Shown piece after piece: positions 1 to 7,991 of a stretch of DNA of 32,322 bases. The notes under the pieces were generated by a model that worked only from the letters and a program-made list of their open reading frames with translations, searched no databases and had not been told where the DNA came from. Every line of letters begins with the position of its first letter. The first letter of the stretch is position 1. This DNA is from Halieaceae bacterium UBA6060 (GTDB lineage Bacteria > Pseudomonadota > Gammaproteobacteria > Pseudomonadales > Halieaceae), in contig DIYG01000076.1 in NCBI GenBank assembly GCA_002428935.1, positions 1-32,322 on the forward strand. The letters are read 5' to 3'. The translations under genes were made by a program, and so were the position numbers.

Positions 1-58
1 GATAACCCACCATTTTACGATAAAAACTGTTTATACGCGCGTAGGTTAGACTTGGAGC

Positions 59-598
59 ATGCCTTCCCCCAACACAGTCAATCGTTTTTGGTTTGACGAA
101 GCCGGGCCAAAACGATGGTTTAAACGCTCGGATGACTTCGACCAGTTGTGTCGCGCCAAGTTCCTGACAACCCTGGAAAAAGCCAGGCGCGGCGAATGCT
201 GGCAATGGCGAGTATCGCCCGGTGGTCGTTGCGCAGAAATCATCGTTCTTGATCAGTTCTCGCGAAACCTATTCCGCAATACTCCCCAGGCGTTTTCCCA
301 AGATCCCATGGCTCTGGCCCTGGCTCAGGAAGCGGTGGCTTCGGGCGATGATCTGGCTATGACCGCCGACGAACGCTACTTCACATACATGCCGTATATG
401 CACTCGGAGTCCCTGGCGGTACACGACGAAGCCCTGCGACTGTTCTCGGATCTTGGTAATAAAGAAGCGTTGCGCTACGAAAAGCTCCACCGGGAGCTGA
501 TCGAGCGGTTTGGGCGCTACCCGTCGCGGAACTCTATTCTGGGTCGGGAAAGCACCGACGAGGAGCGGCGCCACCTGGAGAAACACGGAGGATTCTGA
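59..598 (+). CDS. DUF924 family protein
   Basis: A 179-residue soluble protein of the DUF924 family, recognised by its opening NRFWFDE, the central IIVLDQFSRNLFR block and the later FTYMPYMHSE block. The family is all-helical and TPR-like; its biochemical role is not established, so I assign none. The full family length appears to be present. The ATG at 59 is preceded by a GGAG ribosome-binding site. The stop codon overlaps the next start by one base (TGATG at 596-600), so the two genes are probably translationally coupled. No signal peptide is visible. Confidence 0.85.
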   Translation: MPSPNTVNRFWFDEAGPKRWFKRSDDFDQLCRAKFLTTLEKARRGECWQWRVSPGGRCAEIIVLDQFSRNLFRNTPQAFSQDPMALALAQEAVASGDDLAMTADERYFTYMPYMHSESLAVHDEALRLFSDLGNKEALRYEKLHRELIERFGRYPSRNSILGRESTDEERRHLEKHGGF

Positions 599-1173
599 TG
601 ATCGAAGCAGGACTCAAAAATGCAGTGCAACGAAGCTCTCTGATTTGGCTCATCACAACGTTGTTGTCTGGCTTGCTTCTCTCGACGCCAGGCCACGCTG
701 ACCCAGGGGCCTCGAACACCCAATCCCTCGAGCACAAAGCCGCGCAGGAAGCCGCCAACAAAGCCCTCGTTCAACGCTGGCTTACGGAGCTATGGCATGA
801 GGGCCGGTTCGACGTTGCCGAAGAACTTCTGGCGACCAATTTTCGCCGCCATAGCAGCGGCTATCCGGCGGTGGGACCTGCTGCTTACGCAGCTATCGTT
901 AAGTCCTGCCACGATGGCTTCCCCGATACACAAATCACTCAGGTCGATGACCTGATCGCCGATGGCGACCAGGTTTTCGTCCGCTGGCGCTGGACGGGAA
1001 CCCACAAGGCGGAGTTTCGCGGCATACCCGCCACGGATCGCTCCATCGATGTGCTTGGGGAAGACGTCATCCGTATCGTGGACGGCCAAATTACCGACAT
1101 ATGGCCCCTGTTTGATCCCCTGCGATTGATGTTGCAAATAGGTGCAATCGCACCGGTAGATAACGAGAGCTAG
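598..1173 (+). CDS. exported SnoaL-like / ester cyclase family protein
   Basis: 191 residues. Residues about 13-35 form a hydrophobic signal peptide (LIWLITTLLSGLLLS, ending near PGHA). The rest is a SnoaL-like alpha+beta barrel (NTF2 fold): an N-terminal helix (LVQRWLTELWHEGRFDVAEELL), then DGDQVFVRWRWTGTHKAEFRGIPATDR and VDGQITDIWPLFD. This subgroup is usually annotated as ester cyclase or SnoaL-like polyketide cyclase, but most members have no tested activity. Here it is probably periplasmic. It begins inside the stop codon of the DUF924 gene, so the two are likely co-expressed. Confidence 0.8.
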   Translation: MIEAGLKNAVQRSSLIWLITTLLSGLLLSTPGHADPGASNTQSLEHKAAQEAANKALVQRWLTELWHEGRFDVAEELLATNFRRHSSGYPAVGPAAYAAIVKSCHDGFPDTQITQVDDLIADGDQVFVRWRWTGTHKAEFRGIPATDRSIDVLGEDVIRIVDGQITDIWPLFDPLRLMLQIGAIAPVDNES

Positions 1174-1179
1174 GCCGTT

Positions 1180-1608
1180 CTAAGCCCAGCCGCCCAGTAT
1201 CGTTCCCATCACCGTCATAGTCACAATCCAGTAGCCGCCGTTGATAAGCATGTATTTCACGGATCGCAATTCAAACAAAGCGAGCACCACCACGGCGAAG
1301 AAAAGCCAACCAAACCCCGTGAGAAACCCGTAGAACGCTCCCATGATCCAGGGGCTTTGCCCACTCGCTGTGTTTTGTGCTGCCGGGCCAATGAACATCT
1401 CTAGGCAGTAGCTCATGATCCATAAAGCGAAGAACGTGATCGTGAAGATCTTTGCTTTATTACTGCCGTTGACTTGCTCTTCCGTCACCCCCGCCTCGCG
1501 CATCCAGGCATTTCCGAGCAGAGGCGGCGAGTACCACAATCCACCGACAACAAATCCTGCCAGAGCAGCAACCAGTACGGCCCACATATTGGGCTCAAAT
1601 CCCTCCAT
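1180..1608 (-). CDS. DUF1761 family integral membrane protein
   Basis: 142 residues with four likely transmembrane segments (about 8-27, 52-72, 86-110 and 117-140). The N-terminal VVGGLWYSPPLLGNAWM pattern and the C-terminal GGYWIVTMTVMG pattern are typical of DUF1761, a small inner-membrane family of unknown function. A G-rich stretch (AGGGGG) lies just upstream of the ATG at 1608. It is convergent with the SnoaL-like gene, with only 6 bp between stops. No function is inferred. Confidence 0.8.
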   Translation of the reverse strand: MEGFEPNMWAVLVAALAGFVVGGLWYSPPLLGNAWMREAGVTEEQVNGSNKAKIFTITFFALWIMSYCLEMFIGPAAQNTASGQSPWIMGAFYGFLTGFGWLFFAVVVLALFELRSVKYMLINGGYWIVTMTVMGTILGGWA

Positions 1609-1798
1609 AGCATCCCCCTGTTTTCCTTTGTTATATGTCAGAAACGCGCTGACCGCGCTCGTGCACAGTCTCTAAGCAGAGCTTTCACTGCGCTCCTTGA
1701 ATAATAGATCGACGCCATGGCGGTTCTCAATCTAGACCCCAGAACAGACCCTTCCACCTGGGGAAAGAGTGATTCATGGTAGTATTAGCCAACCACCT

Positions 1799-2189
1799 GG
1801 GGGCGTTATGGATTCGACGACGGTAACGAAACCTGCGGTGCATGCCGTGATGGCAGCGAATCACGTTAATCCCGAGCTGTAAACTTATAGTTGCCAACGA
1901 CGACAACTACGAGGTAGCACTGGCCGCGTAAGCGGTCACGATGACCTCATCTAGTGGCTTCGGCCCTAGCGGTCTTTAGCAAGGTTCCAGCCCCGCGCTA
2001 CTGACTGTCATATAGAACTGGATCGCAGCAAGGCCTGTCTCGGACCGGGCTGTTAAACAATTACGGGGCTCGCCGGTGGCGTCCTGACCGTTGGGCTGTC
2101 GCCGGTTAAAGCAATAGACGGAAGCTAAGCATGTAGAGCCAATGGCAGAGTGCTGGCGGACGCGGGTTCAACTCCCGCCGCCTCCACCA
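1799..2189 (+). ncRNA. ssrA: transfer-messenger RNA (tmRNA)
   Basis: A one-piece tmRNA of about 391 nt that rescues stalled ribosomes together with SmpB. The 5' acceptor strand GGGGGCG (1799-1805) pairs with CGCCTCC (2179-2185), which is followed by an encoded ACCA. The 5' motif TATGGATTCGACG and the T-arm GGGTTCAACTCCC are canonical. The internal tag frame (1893-1931) reads ANDDNYEVALAA and stop. I see no split or permuted arrangement. A strong terminator starts 4 nt after the CCA. A possible -10 (TAGTAT, 1780-1785) precedes it, but no clear -35 was found. Confidence 0.97.
1893..1931 (+). other. tmRNA proteolysis-tag reading frame
   Basis: The resume codon is GCC at 1893. The frame encodes ANDDNYEVALAA and ends in TAA. 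With the tRNA-delivered alanine the tag would be 13 residues, ending in the hydrophobic ALAA recognised by ClpXP-type proteases. Compared with the E. coli tag (ANDENYALAA), Asp replaces Glu at the fourth residue and two extra residues (EV) sit before ALAA. Confidence 0.93.
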
Positions 2190-2192
2190 AAT

Positions 2193-2226
2193 AGAAAAGG
2201 GTGATCCTGGCGGGTCACCCTTTTCT
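2193..2226 (+). terminator. Rho-independent terminator of ssrA
   Basis: A perfect 12-bp inverted repeat (AGAAAAGGGTGA at 2193-2204, TCACCCTTTTCT at 2215-2226) with a 10-nt loop. It sits 4 nt after the tmRNA CCA and 13 bp from the end of the convergent phosphatase gene. The A-rich 5' arm and T-rich 3' arm allow it to work in both directions. Confidence 0.88.
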
Positions 2227-2239
2227 CGTTGTTGAGGGC

Positions 2240-3790
2240 TTAACCTGCCCCCGCAGAGCCATGCTCGCGCGACGCCATGGTCAACCGATAGTCATCATCG
2301 ATGGTAAACCGACCCACGCTAGTTAATGCCGAGTCCTTATCCGTGACACTTTCCAGCCCCCGCGCTGTACACACCCAGCGCTCGGCCGTCACCTCGTGCA
2401 AGAGATACCCGCGGTGCGCCGGATCATAGAACTGCACTTGAGGGTTGTGCGGCAGGTTGTCGGTTACTGGTTGCGCAAGTTGAGGCGGCCAGTTGGCGCT
2501 GATCGACGAGGTGGTGAATTCCAGCAACGGAAAACGCTCATCCGCATCGGGCGTTTGTGAACCATCGACAGCCCAAAAGGAATGCACGTCGCCGCTCAAA
2601 ATGAGTGGCTTTCCAACCTTCGCGGCCAATAGGGCATCAGCGATGCGTTGCCGATTTGCCGGGTAAGCATCCCAGGCGCCAATGTAACGGCGATCCTCGT
2701 CTTCAACCCGATAGGAAAAAGGCAGGAAAGGGCCGGGTGAGGCGACCACATTCCACGCCGCCTGGTTTGTCTCGAGGCGTTCTACCAGCCAGTCGCTTTG
2801 ATTGACTCCCAACATACTGCGGGACTCATCGAACACCGCAGCGCAGCGCTGCCGGTAGTTGCCGAAGCCATAGCTCGGATCGTAACTCCCGGTGCAAACC
2901 TCGATGGGGTCGCGGAATTGCCGCACATCCAGCAAACAAATCTGCGCCACATCACCAAGGACAATGGAACGATGCATCGCAAAGCGATTTTGACCCGATC
3001 CCGCGTAACCGCGAACGGGCATATGCTCGTACCAGGCCTGATAGGCGATGGCTCGTAGCTTCATTTGCTCCGGATCGGAGTCAGGAACCGCATCGTGGTT
3101 ATCAATGGTGAGGAAAAACGGCAGCGCTGCATGAGCCGCCTGCAAATGCGGGTCGGTTTTGTAGCGAGCGTGCCAGCGCCGGTACTCATTCAGGGTTTTC
3201 GGAGCTTCCTCGGTCGGGTGTGATCGGAAGCTCTCGCCAAAGGAGGTCTCATAAATGTAATCGCCCAGATGGATCACGAAATCCGGCTGATCCTCGATCA
3301 TATGACGGTAGGCCGTGAAGTATCCGTGGGTGTAGTTCTGGCAGGAAGCGGTGACAAACCTCAGCATTTCAGGGCTATCCTGCGCACTGGGGAGCGTCCT
3401 GGTACGCCCGATGGGCGAGACATAACCCGCCACGGCAAAGCGGTACCAGTATTCCTGGCCTGGCTCCAAACCCTCCAGCTCAACGTGCACCGAATACCCT
3501 AGCGTTGGTGAAGCAATGGCTTCTCCCTGCCTGAGCACAGTTCTAAACCCTTGATCTGCGGCGACTTCCCATCGCACAGCCAGGTTTGCCATCGGCATGG
3601 CACCATCTGCCGTGTCAGGGTCTATCACCAGTCGCGTCCAGAGCACCACAGCGCTGGCGGTAACATCACCTGAAGCCACCCCCAACTGAAAAGGGTTGCC
3701 CGGCAGTGCCCCGCCGGCAGCCAAGGTCTGCGCTAAAGGTGCGCCCCCCAGACCCAGCAGTGTGCTTCGAATGAACTTGCGCCGACGCAT
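2240..3790 (-). CDS. phoD: PhoD-like alkaline phosphatase, Tat-exported
   Basis: 516 residues. The N-terminus (RRRKFIRSTLLGLGG) is a twin-arginine signal, as expected for PhoD enzymes, which fold with metal in the cytoplasm before export. An N-terminal beta-sandwich (about 30-135: FQLGVASGDV, ASAVVLWTRL, YWYRFAV) precedes the metallophosphatase domain. That domain shows VTASCQNY, HLGDYIYE, DNHDAVPDS and LSGDVHSFWA. PhoD enzymes are Ca/Fe phosphodiesterase-phosphomonoesterases that release phosphate from organic esters. The usual WDDHE block reads IDNHDA here, a modest divergence. It is divergent from the TonB receptor at 3956 and convergent with ssrA. A Pho-box was not identified. Confidence 0.9.
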   Translation of the reverse strand: MRRRKFIRSTLLGLGGAPLAQTLAAGGALPGNPFQLGVASGDVTASAVVLWTRLVIDPDTADGAMPMANLAVRWEVAADQGFRTVLRQGEAIASPTLGYSVHVELEGLEPGQEYWYRFAVAGYVSPIGRTRTLPSAQDSPEMLRFVTASCQNYTHGYFTAYRHMIEDQPDFVIHLGDYIYETSFGESFRSHPTEEAPKTLNEYRRWHARYKTDPHLQAAHAALPFFLTIDNHDAVPDSDPEQMKLRAIAYQAWYEHMPVRGYAGSGQNRFAMHRSIVLGDVAQICLLDVRQFRDPIEVCTGSYDPSYGFGNYRQRCAAVFDESRSMLGVNQSDWLVERLETNQAAWNVVASPGPFLPFSYRVEDEDRRYIGAWDAYPANRQRIADALLAAKVGKPLILSGDVHSFWAVDGSQTPDADERFPLLEFTTSSISANWPPQLAQPVTDNLPHNPQVQFYDPAHRGYLLHEVTAERWVCTARGLESVTDKDSALTSVGRFTIDDDYRLTMASREHGSAGAG

Positions 3791-3857
3791 GAGGCCCCTT
3801 CTAGTGATGTAATCAACGAGTCACCAGTCTCGCACGCTAGCAGGGCTGCAGCCATCA

Positions 3858-3906
3858 TGTGAATTGGTCACAAACGGGGAATAAAGTGCCAATTTGGCCC
3901 TATAAT
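3858..3906 (+). promoter_or_regulatory. promoter with CRP-like palindrome for the TonB receptor
   Basis: A perfect -10 hexamer TATAAT lies at 3901-3906, about 50 bp before the receptor start codon. Upstream is an exact inverted repeat TGTGA-N5-TCACA (3858-3872), centred about 48 bp before the expected transcription start. The arms match CRP half-sites but the spacer is 5 nt rather than the usual 6. No good -35 is visible, which fits an activator-dependent promoter. The site is also 68-82 bp upstream of the divergent phosphatase start. Confidence 0.45.
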
Positions 3907-3955
3907 CTCTCGGGCGTTCATCCCGACCGCATTACCACACTTATGGAGAACTGAA

Positions 3956-6214
3956 ATGTTCAAGAAACAGGCGGAAACACTGGCGTCGGCCGTCGCTCTG
4001 GCCTCCGTGGCCAGTGTCATCGGCAGTCCAGCAGCATATGCGCAACCCACAACGGCGCTTGAGGAAGTCGTGGTTACCGCGCAACGGCGGGATGAAAACA
4101 TTCTCGAGGTGCCTATCTCGATCACGAATATGGCAGGTGATCGCCTCAATGCACGTTTCGCCAGCGGCGAAGACATTTTAGCGCTGTCCAGTGCCGCTCC
4201 CGGTCTGTACATCGAGACCTCCAACGGTCGCCTGGCGCCCCGCTTCTATCTACGCGGCCTAGGCAACGCGGACTTCACTGCCGCAGCCTCTCAGCCCGTG
4301 TCCTTGATTATGGACGACGTGGTGATGGAAAAATCGGCCCTTAAAGGCTTCCCGCTCTTCGATATGGGTAGCGTCGAGGTGATCCGAGGCCCCCAGGGCA
4401 CGCTGTTTGGCCGGAACACGACCGCCGGTATCGTCAAGATCAACACCCGTCGCCCCACGGAAGAGACCGAAGGCTACATCACTGGCAGCATCGGCAACCT
4501 CGGCACGCAGATTCTTGAAGGCGCCGTCGGCGGCACCATCATCGACGACACCCTTACGGGGCGGATCTCCATACTGTCTCAGAACCGGGATGACTGGGTA
4601 GACAATGGCTTCACCGGTCAGAACGACGCCATGGGCGGCTTCGACATCGGCGCAGCCCGCGTCCAATTGCAATGGACACCCACAGAAAATCTTCGTGTTT
4701 GGTTGATGCACCAGCGTCAGGATTCCGAAAGCACCACCAGCCTGTTCCGTGCCAACGTGCTCAGCCAGGGTAGCAATAGCCTGAACTCAAACTTCGATCG
4801 CGACACCGTTTTCTTTGATGGCGGCGACAACAACCAGGGCACCATGGAGTCCAACGGCACCACCCTGACGGTGGACTGGGATATCGGCGACTACACCCTG
4901 ACGTCTATCACCTCCTACCAGGACATCACCGACCGCTTTGGCCGTGGCGACATCGACGGCGGTTTTGGCTGCGTGTTCACCTGTGAGGGCCCCGCCGGTC
5001 CCGACAGTGACCCCTTCAACCCCTTCGCTTCACCCTTTGTTGTTAACGTCGATACCGGTGGCAACCAGGATTTGGAACAGTTCACCCAGGAAATCCGCCT
5101 GGCCAGTAACCTCGATGGCCCCCTGAACTATCAGGTTGGGGTGTTCTACTTCAAAGATGACTTCTTCGGCACGGCGGCAAACCAAAGCGCCGGAGCGCCA
5201 GAGTTCCGCATCGGATCCACGGCGGATATCCAAAACACCACCATCGCCTTCTTCGGCCAGGCCTCCTACGACTTTACCGATCGACTGACGGTCACCGCTG
5301 GCCTGCGCTACACGGACGACGAAAAAGACGCGGTTAACGTGCGCTACACCGATGGCGTGCCCTCGGAGTTCTTGCCAGAAATCAATCTGGAAGACGACAA
5401 CGTAAGCTGGGACCTGTCCTTCTCTTACGCAACCACAGATGAGGGTCGACTCTACGGACGAATAGCTGCGGGCTTCCGGGCACCGACGATTCAGGATCGC
5501 CTGGAAGACGATCCTGAAGTCACCACCGCCGACTCCGAGACCATCCTCTCTTACGAGATCGGCTACAAAGCCGAATTCGAACGTCTGCGCTACAACGCGG
5601 CCCTGTTCTACTACGTCATTGACGACATCCAGCTCACAGCCGTGGGCGGCGCCGATAACTCCACCACGCTCCTCAATGGCGAAGAAGGCATCGGTTACGG
5701 CTTCGAGTTTGAGGCGGAGTACATCGTCGTCGACAACCTCGTCTTGTCCGGTGGCTTTGGCTACGTGAAGACCGAGATCAACGACGATTCCCTGGCTGTG
5801 GCGCCCTGTGGCTCGGGGCTGTGTACGGTGACGGACCCCCTCAACGCCGATGGACTGGCGCTTATCGATGGCAACCCCTTCCAACACGCGCCGGAGTGGA
5901 CCGCCAACTTCGAGATCGACTACTCCTACCCGCTGAACAATGGCGATGCGGAGCTGTACCTGTTCACTGACTGGAAATTCCGCGGCGAGACCAACGATTT
6001 CCTTTACGAGAGCGTGGAATACGTGACAGATACGCAGTTTGAAGGTGGTCTGCGCCTGGGTTATCGCAGCCTGCGTCACAACTACGAGATCGGGCTGTTC
6101 GGTCGCAACATCACCGACGAGGAAAACATCCTCGGCGGCATCGACTTTGCGAACCTGCTGGCCTACACGAACGAGCCACGCACCTGGGGCGTAAACGCAT
6201 CCTGGCGCTTCTAA
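3956..6214 (+). CDS. TonB-dependent outer-membrane receptor
   Basis: 752 residues. A signal peptide (about 1-30, ending AAYAQ) is followed by a TonB box-like EEVVVTAQRR. Then comes the plug domain (about 45-165) with EVPISITNMAGDRL, FYLRGLGN and the conserved EVIRGPQGTLFGRNTTAG. The C-terminal beta-barrel ends in WRF, the aromatic terminus expected for outer-membrane insertion. Such receptors import iron complexes, vitamins, glycans or other organic solutes using TonB energy. The substrate cannot be read from sequence, but the downstream exported sulfatase and nucleoside hydrolase suggest an organic solute. The start has a GGAG Shine-Dalgarno 8 nt upstream. Confidence 0.9.
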   Translation: MFKKQAETLASAVALASVASVIGSPAAYAQPTTALEEVVVTAQRRDENILEVPISITNMAGDRLNARFASGEDILALSSAAPGLYIETSNGRLAPRFYLRGLGNADFTAAASQPVSLIMDDVVMEKSALKGFPLFDMGSVEVIRGPQGTLFGRNTTAGIVKINTRRPTEETEGYITGSIGNLGTQILEGAVGGTIIDDTLTGRISILSQNRDDWVDNGFTGQNDAMGGFDIGAARVQLQWTPTENLRVWLMHQRQDSESTTSLFRANVLSQGSNSLNSNFDRDTVFFDGGDNNQGTMESNGTTLTVDWDIGDYTLTSITSYQDITDRFGRGDIDGGFGCVFTCEGPAGPDSDPFNPFASPFVVNVDTGGNQDLEQFTQEIRLASNLDGPLNYQVGVFYFKDDFFGTAANQSAGAPEFRIGSTADIQNTTIAFFGQASYDFTDRLTVTAGLRYTDDEKDAVNVRYTDGVPSEFLPEINLEDDNVSWDLSFSYATTDEGRLYGRIAAGFRAPTIQDRLEDDPEVTTADSETILSYEIGYKAEFERLRYNAALFYYVIDDIQLTAVGGADNSTTLLNGEEGIGYGFEFEAEYIVVDNLVLSGGFGYVKTEINDDSLAVAPCGSGLCTVTDPLNADGLALIDGNPFQHAPEWTANFEIDYSYPLNNGDAELYLFTDWKFRGETNDFLYESVEYVTDTQFEGGLRLGYRSLRHNYEIGLFGRNITDEENILGGIDFANLLAYTNEPRTWGVNASWRF

Positions 6215-6234
6215 AGCTGCTGCACCTTCGTTCG

Positions 6235-7950
6235 ATGCAGAAGGCCCACCTCATCGGTGGGCCTTTTCGTCTCGGCATTGATGATACGCCGGGCCGCAAA
6301 ATTGTAGGCTCGGCTTTCGCTGATTCTGCGCGGAGCTTTGGCCTCGCCCTGATCCTTGGGCTGCTAACTGTTGCAGCTCCCTGCTACAGCAGCCCCAGCG
6401 TCGATACGGAAGCATCCACCGCTGCAACCGCCGTTGATCGGCCCAACATTATTTTTCTCCTCACCGACGACCAACGGGCTGACACCCTCTCTATCGCCGG
6501 TCACCCGCAGATCCAAACGCCTCATATCGATGCCCTGGCTCGCGGCGGTGTTCGCTACACCAACGCCTTTACGGTACAGCCCATTTGCGCACCCAGCCGC
6601 TTCGCCTTTCTTTCAGGGCAGTACGAGCGAACCAGTGGCCTGGGTTTTAACTCCCCTTACCAGGTCACCGACTCCCAGTGGTCCGAAACGTATCCAGCAT
6701 TGCTCCGAGACGCCGGCTACCACACGGGATTCATCGGCAAATTCGGTGTGCAGTTCTATGCCCTGGAAGGCGGCGCTTCTAAGCAGTTCGACTTCTGGCG
6801 AGCTCACGATGGGTGGCTGCCGTTCTTCCCCAAAGACCTCCCCGAGAACCCCGCCACGGCCATCTATCGCAATGCAGAACATTCGATTACCACGGAAATC
6901 ATGGGAGAAATGGTGTCGGAGTTCTTCGCCACGCGGCCGACGGACTCACCTTTCATGCTGTCTGTCAGCTTCTCAGCCCCCCACAACTCCGTGGTGTCCT
7001 CCATGTTTCCCGAAGGCGCGGCGCCAGACTGCGACCATTACGCCTGTCGGGTGATGGGTTACCCGGCAAACGCCAACCCCCGGCTTGCGGGGCACCCGGT
7101 TTACGACGAGCTGTATCGAGAACATCCCATCCCACCAGCGCCCGACACAGGACAGGACCCCTATAAATTCATTCCCGAGGGAGTCATCGATCACGACGCA
7201 CGCCAGAAATGGTATGCGTACAACTACCTGCCCGCGCTACAACCCGAGCACCTGATCCGCTATTACCAGACCATCACCGGTGTCGATGAAGTAGTGGGCT
7301 CTCTGGTGGCGCAATTGCGTGCGCAAGGTCTGGATAAAAACACCGTCATCATCTTCTCCAGCGATCATGGCTTACTCAATGGTGAGTACGGTACCGGCGG
7401 AAAAGCTCTGCTGTACGACCTCGTCACCAAGATCCCCCTGGTGGTATACGACCCGAGAGTACCCGCCGATGAAACGGGGCAGATCAACAAAGACCTGGTG
7501 CTGAGCATTGATGTACCCGCCTCCATTCTGGCCTATGCAGGGATTACCGCACCGGAGCGAATGGAAGGCGAAGCGCTGCAGCATCAGGAGTCACCCCGAG
7601 ACTCTGTATTTCTTGAAAGCCTTACCGTTGCCGAGGGCAACCCGTTTATCGAGGCCCTGCGGACCGAACGCTGGAAGTATGTGCGTTACTTCGCCGCCGA
7701 GGGCTGCCCCTACACCGAGGAACAGCTGGACTTTTCCGACCGTGAACCCATCTTCGAGCAACTGTTTGATGTGCATGCCGACCCGGCAGAACGCAGCAAT
7801 CTGGTGAACGTGGCTGAGCACGCGACGGTCCTCGCCGAGCTACGGGAGCGCACCCGAGCTACATCCAAAGCGATGACCGACAAAGGTCGCCATCACAAAG
7901 ACGAGGTACCCGTGGCGATGCGACCAAAAGATAGCGCCTACTGCTGGTAA
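6235..7950 (+). CDS. exported sulfatase (type I, formylglycine-dependent)
   Basis: 571 residues from the only in-frame ATG. The catalytic signature C-A-P-S-R (118-122) carries the cysteine to be oxidised to formylglycine. Metal-binding sets include LLTDDQ (75-80) and FSSDHG in the second half, and GGKALLYD gives the conserved lysine. The fold is an alkaline-phosphatase-like sulfatase that hydrolyses organic sulfate esters. A signal peptide runs about 31-53 (FGLALILGLLTVAAP), implying periplasmic action. The first 30 residues are odd: they encode the receptor terminator hairpin and have no Shine-Dalgarno. The real start may therefore be a non-ATG codon nearer the signal peptide. A nucleoside hydrolase follows 41 bp later. 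Confidence 0.88.
   Translation: MQKAHLIGGPFRLGIDDTPGRKIVGSAFADSARSFGLALILGLLTVAAPCYSSPSVDTEASTAATAVDRPNIIFLLTDDQRADTLSIAGHPQIQTPHIDALARGGVRYTNAFTVQPICAPSRFAFLSGQYERTSGLGFNSPYQVTDSQWSETYPALLRDAGYHTGFIGKFGVQFYALEGGASKQFDFWRAHDGWLPFFPKDLPENPATAIYRNAEHSITTEIMGEMVSEFFATRPTDSPFMLSVSFSAPHNSVVSSMFPEGAAPDCDHYACRVMGYPANANPRLAGHPVYDELYREHPIPPAPDTGQDPYKFIPEGVIDHDARQKWYAYNYLPALQPEHLIRYYQTITGVDEVVGSLVAQLRAQGLDKNTVIIFSSDHGLLNGEYGTGGKALLYDLVTKIPLVVYDPRVPADETGQINKDLVLSIDVPASILAYAGITAPERMEGEALQHQESPRDSVFLESLTVAEGNPFIEALRTERWKYVRYFAAEGCPYTEEQLDFSDREPIFEQLFDVHADPAERSNLVNVAEHATVLAELRERTRATSKAMTDKGRHHKDEVPVAMRPKDSAYCW
6241..6269 (+). terminator. Rho-independent terminator after the TonB receptor
   Basis: A perfect 10-bp stem (AAGGCCCACC / GGTGGGCCTT, 6241-6250 and 6256-6265) with a 5-nt loop and a following TT run, starting 27 nt after the receptor stop. 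It lies inside the first codons of the longest sulfatase frame, so it may separate or attenuate the downstream genes. Confidence 0.85.
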
Positions 7951-7991
7951 GCTCCTCGCCCCAGACAAGCGCTCTCCGAGGAAATCACCAG

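Noticed and set aside
1799..2240. tmRNA 3' end as an integration site for a genomic island
   Set aside because: ssrA is a common att site, but no integrase, direct repeat of the 3' end or phage-like gene follows; the neighbour is a convergent phosphatase.
5030..6079. 349-residue minus-strand frame opposite the TonB receptor
   Set aside because: It lies wholly antisense to a receptor with clear family motifs; its composition is that of a shadow frame and it has no ribosome-binding site or recognisable domain.
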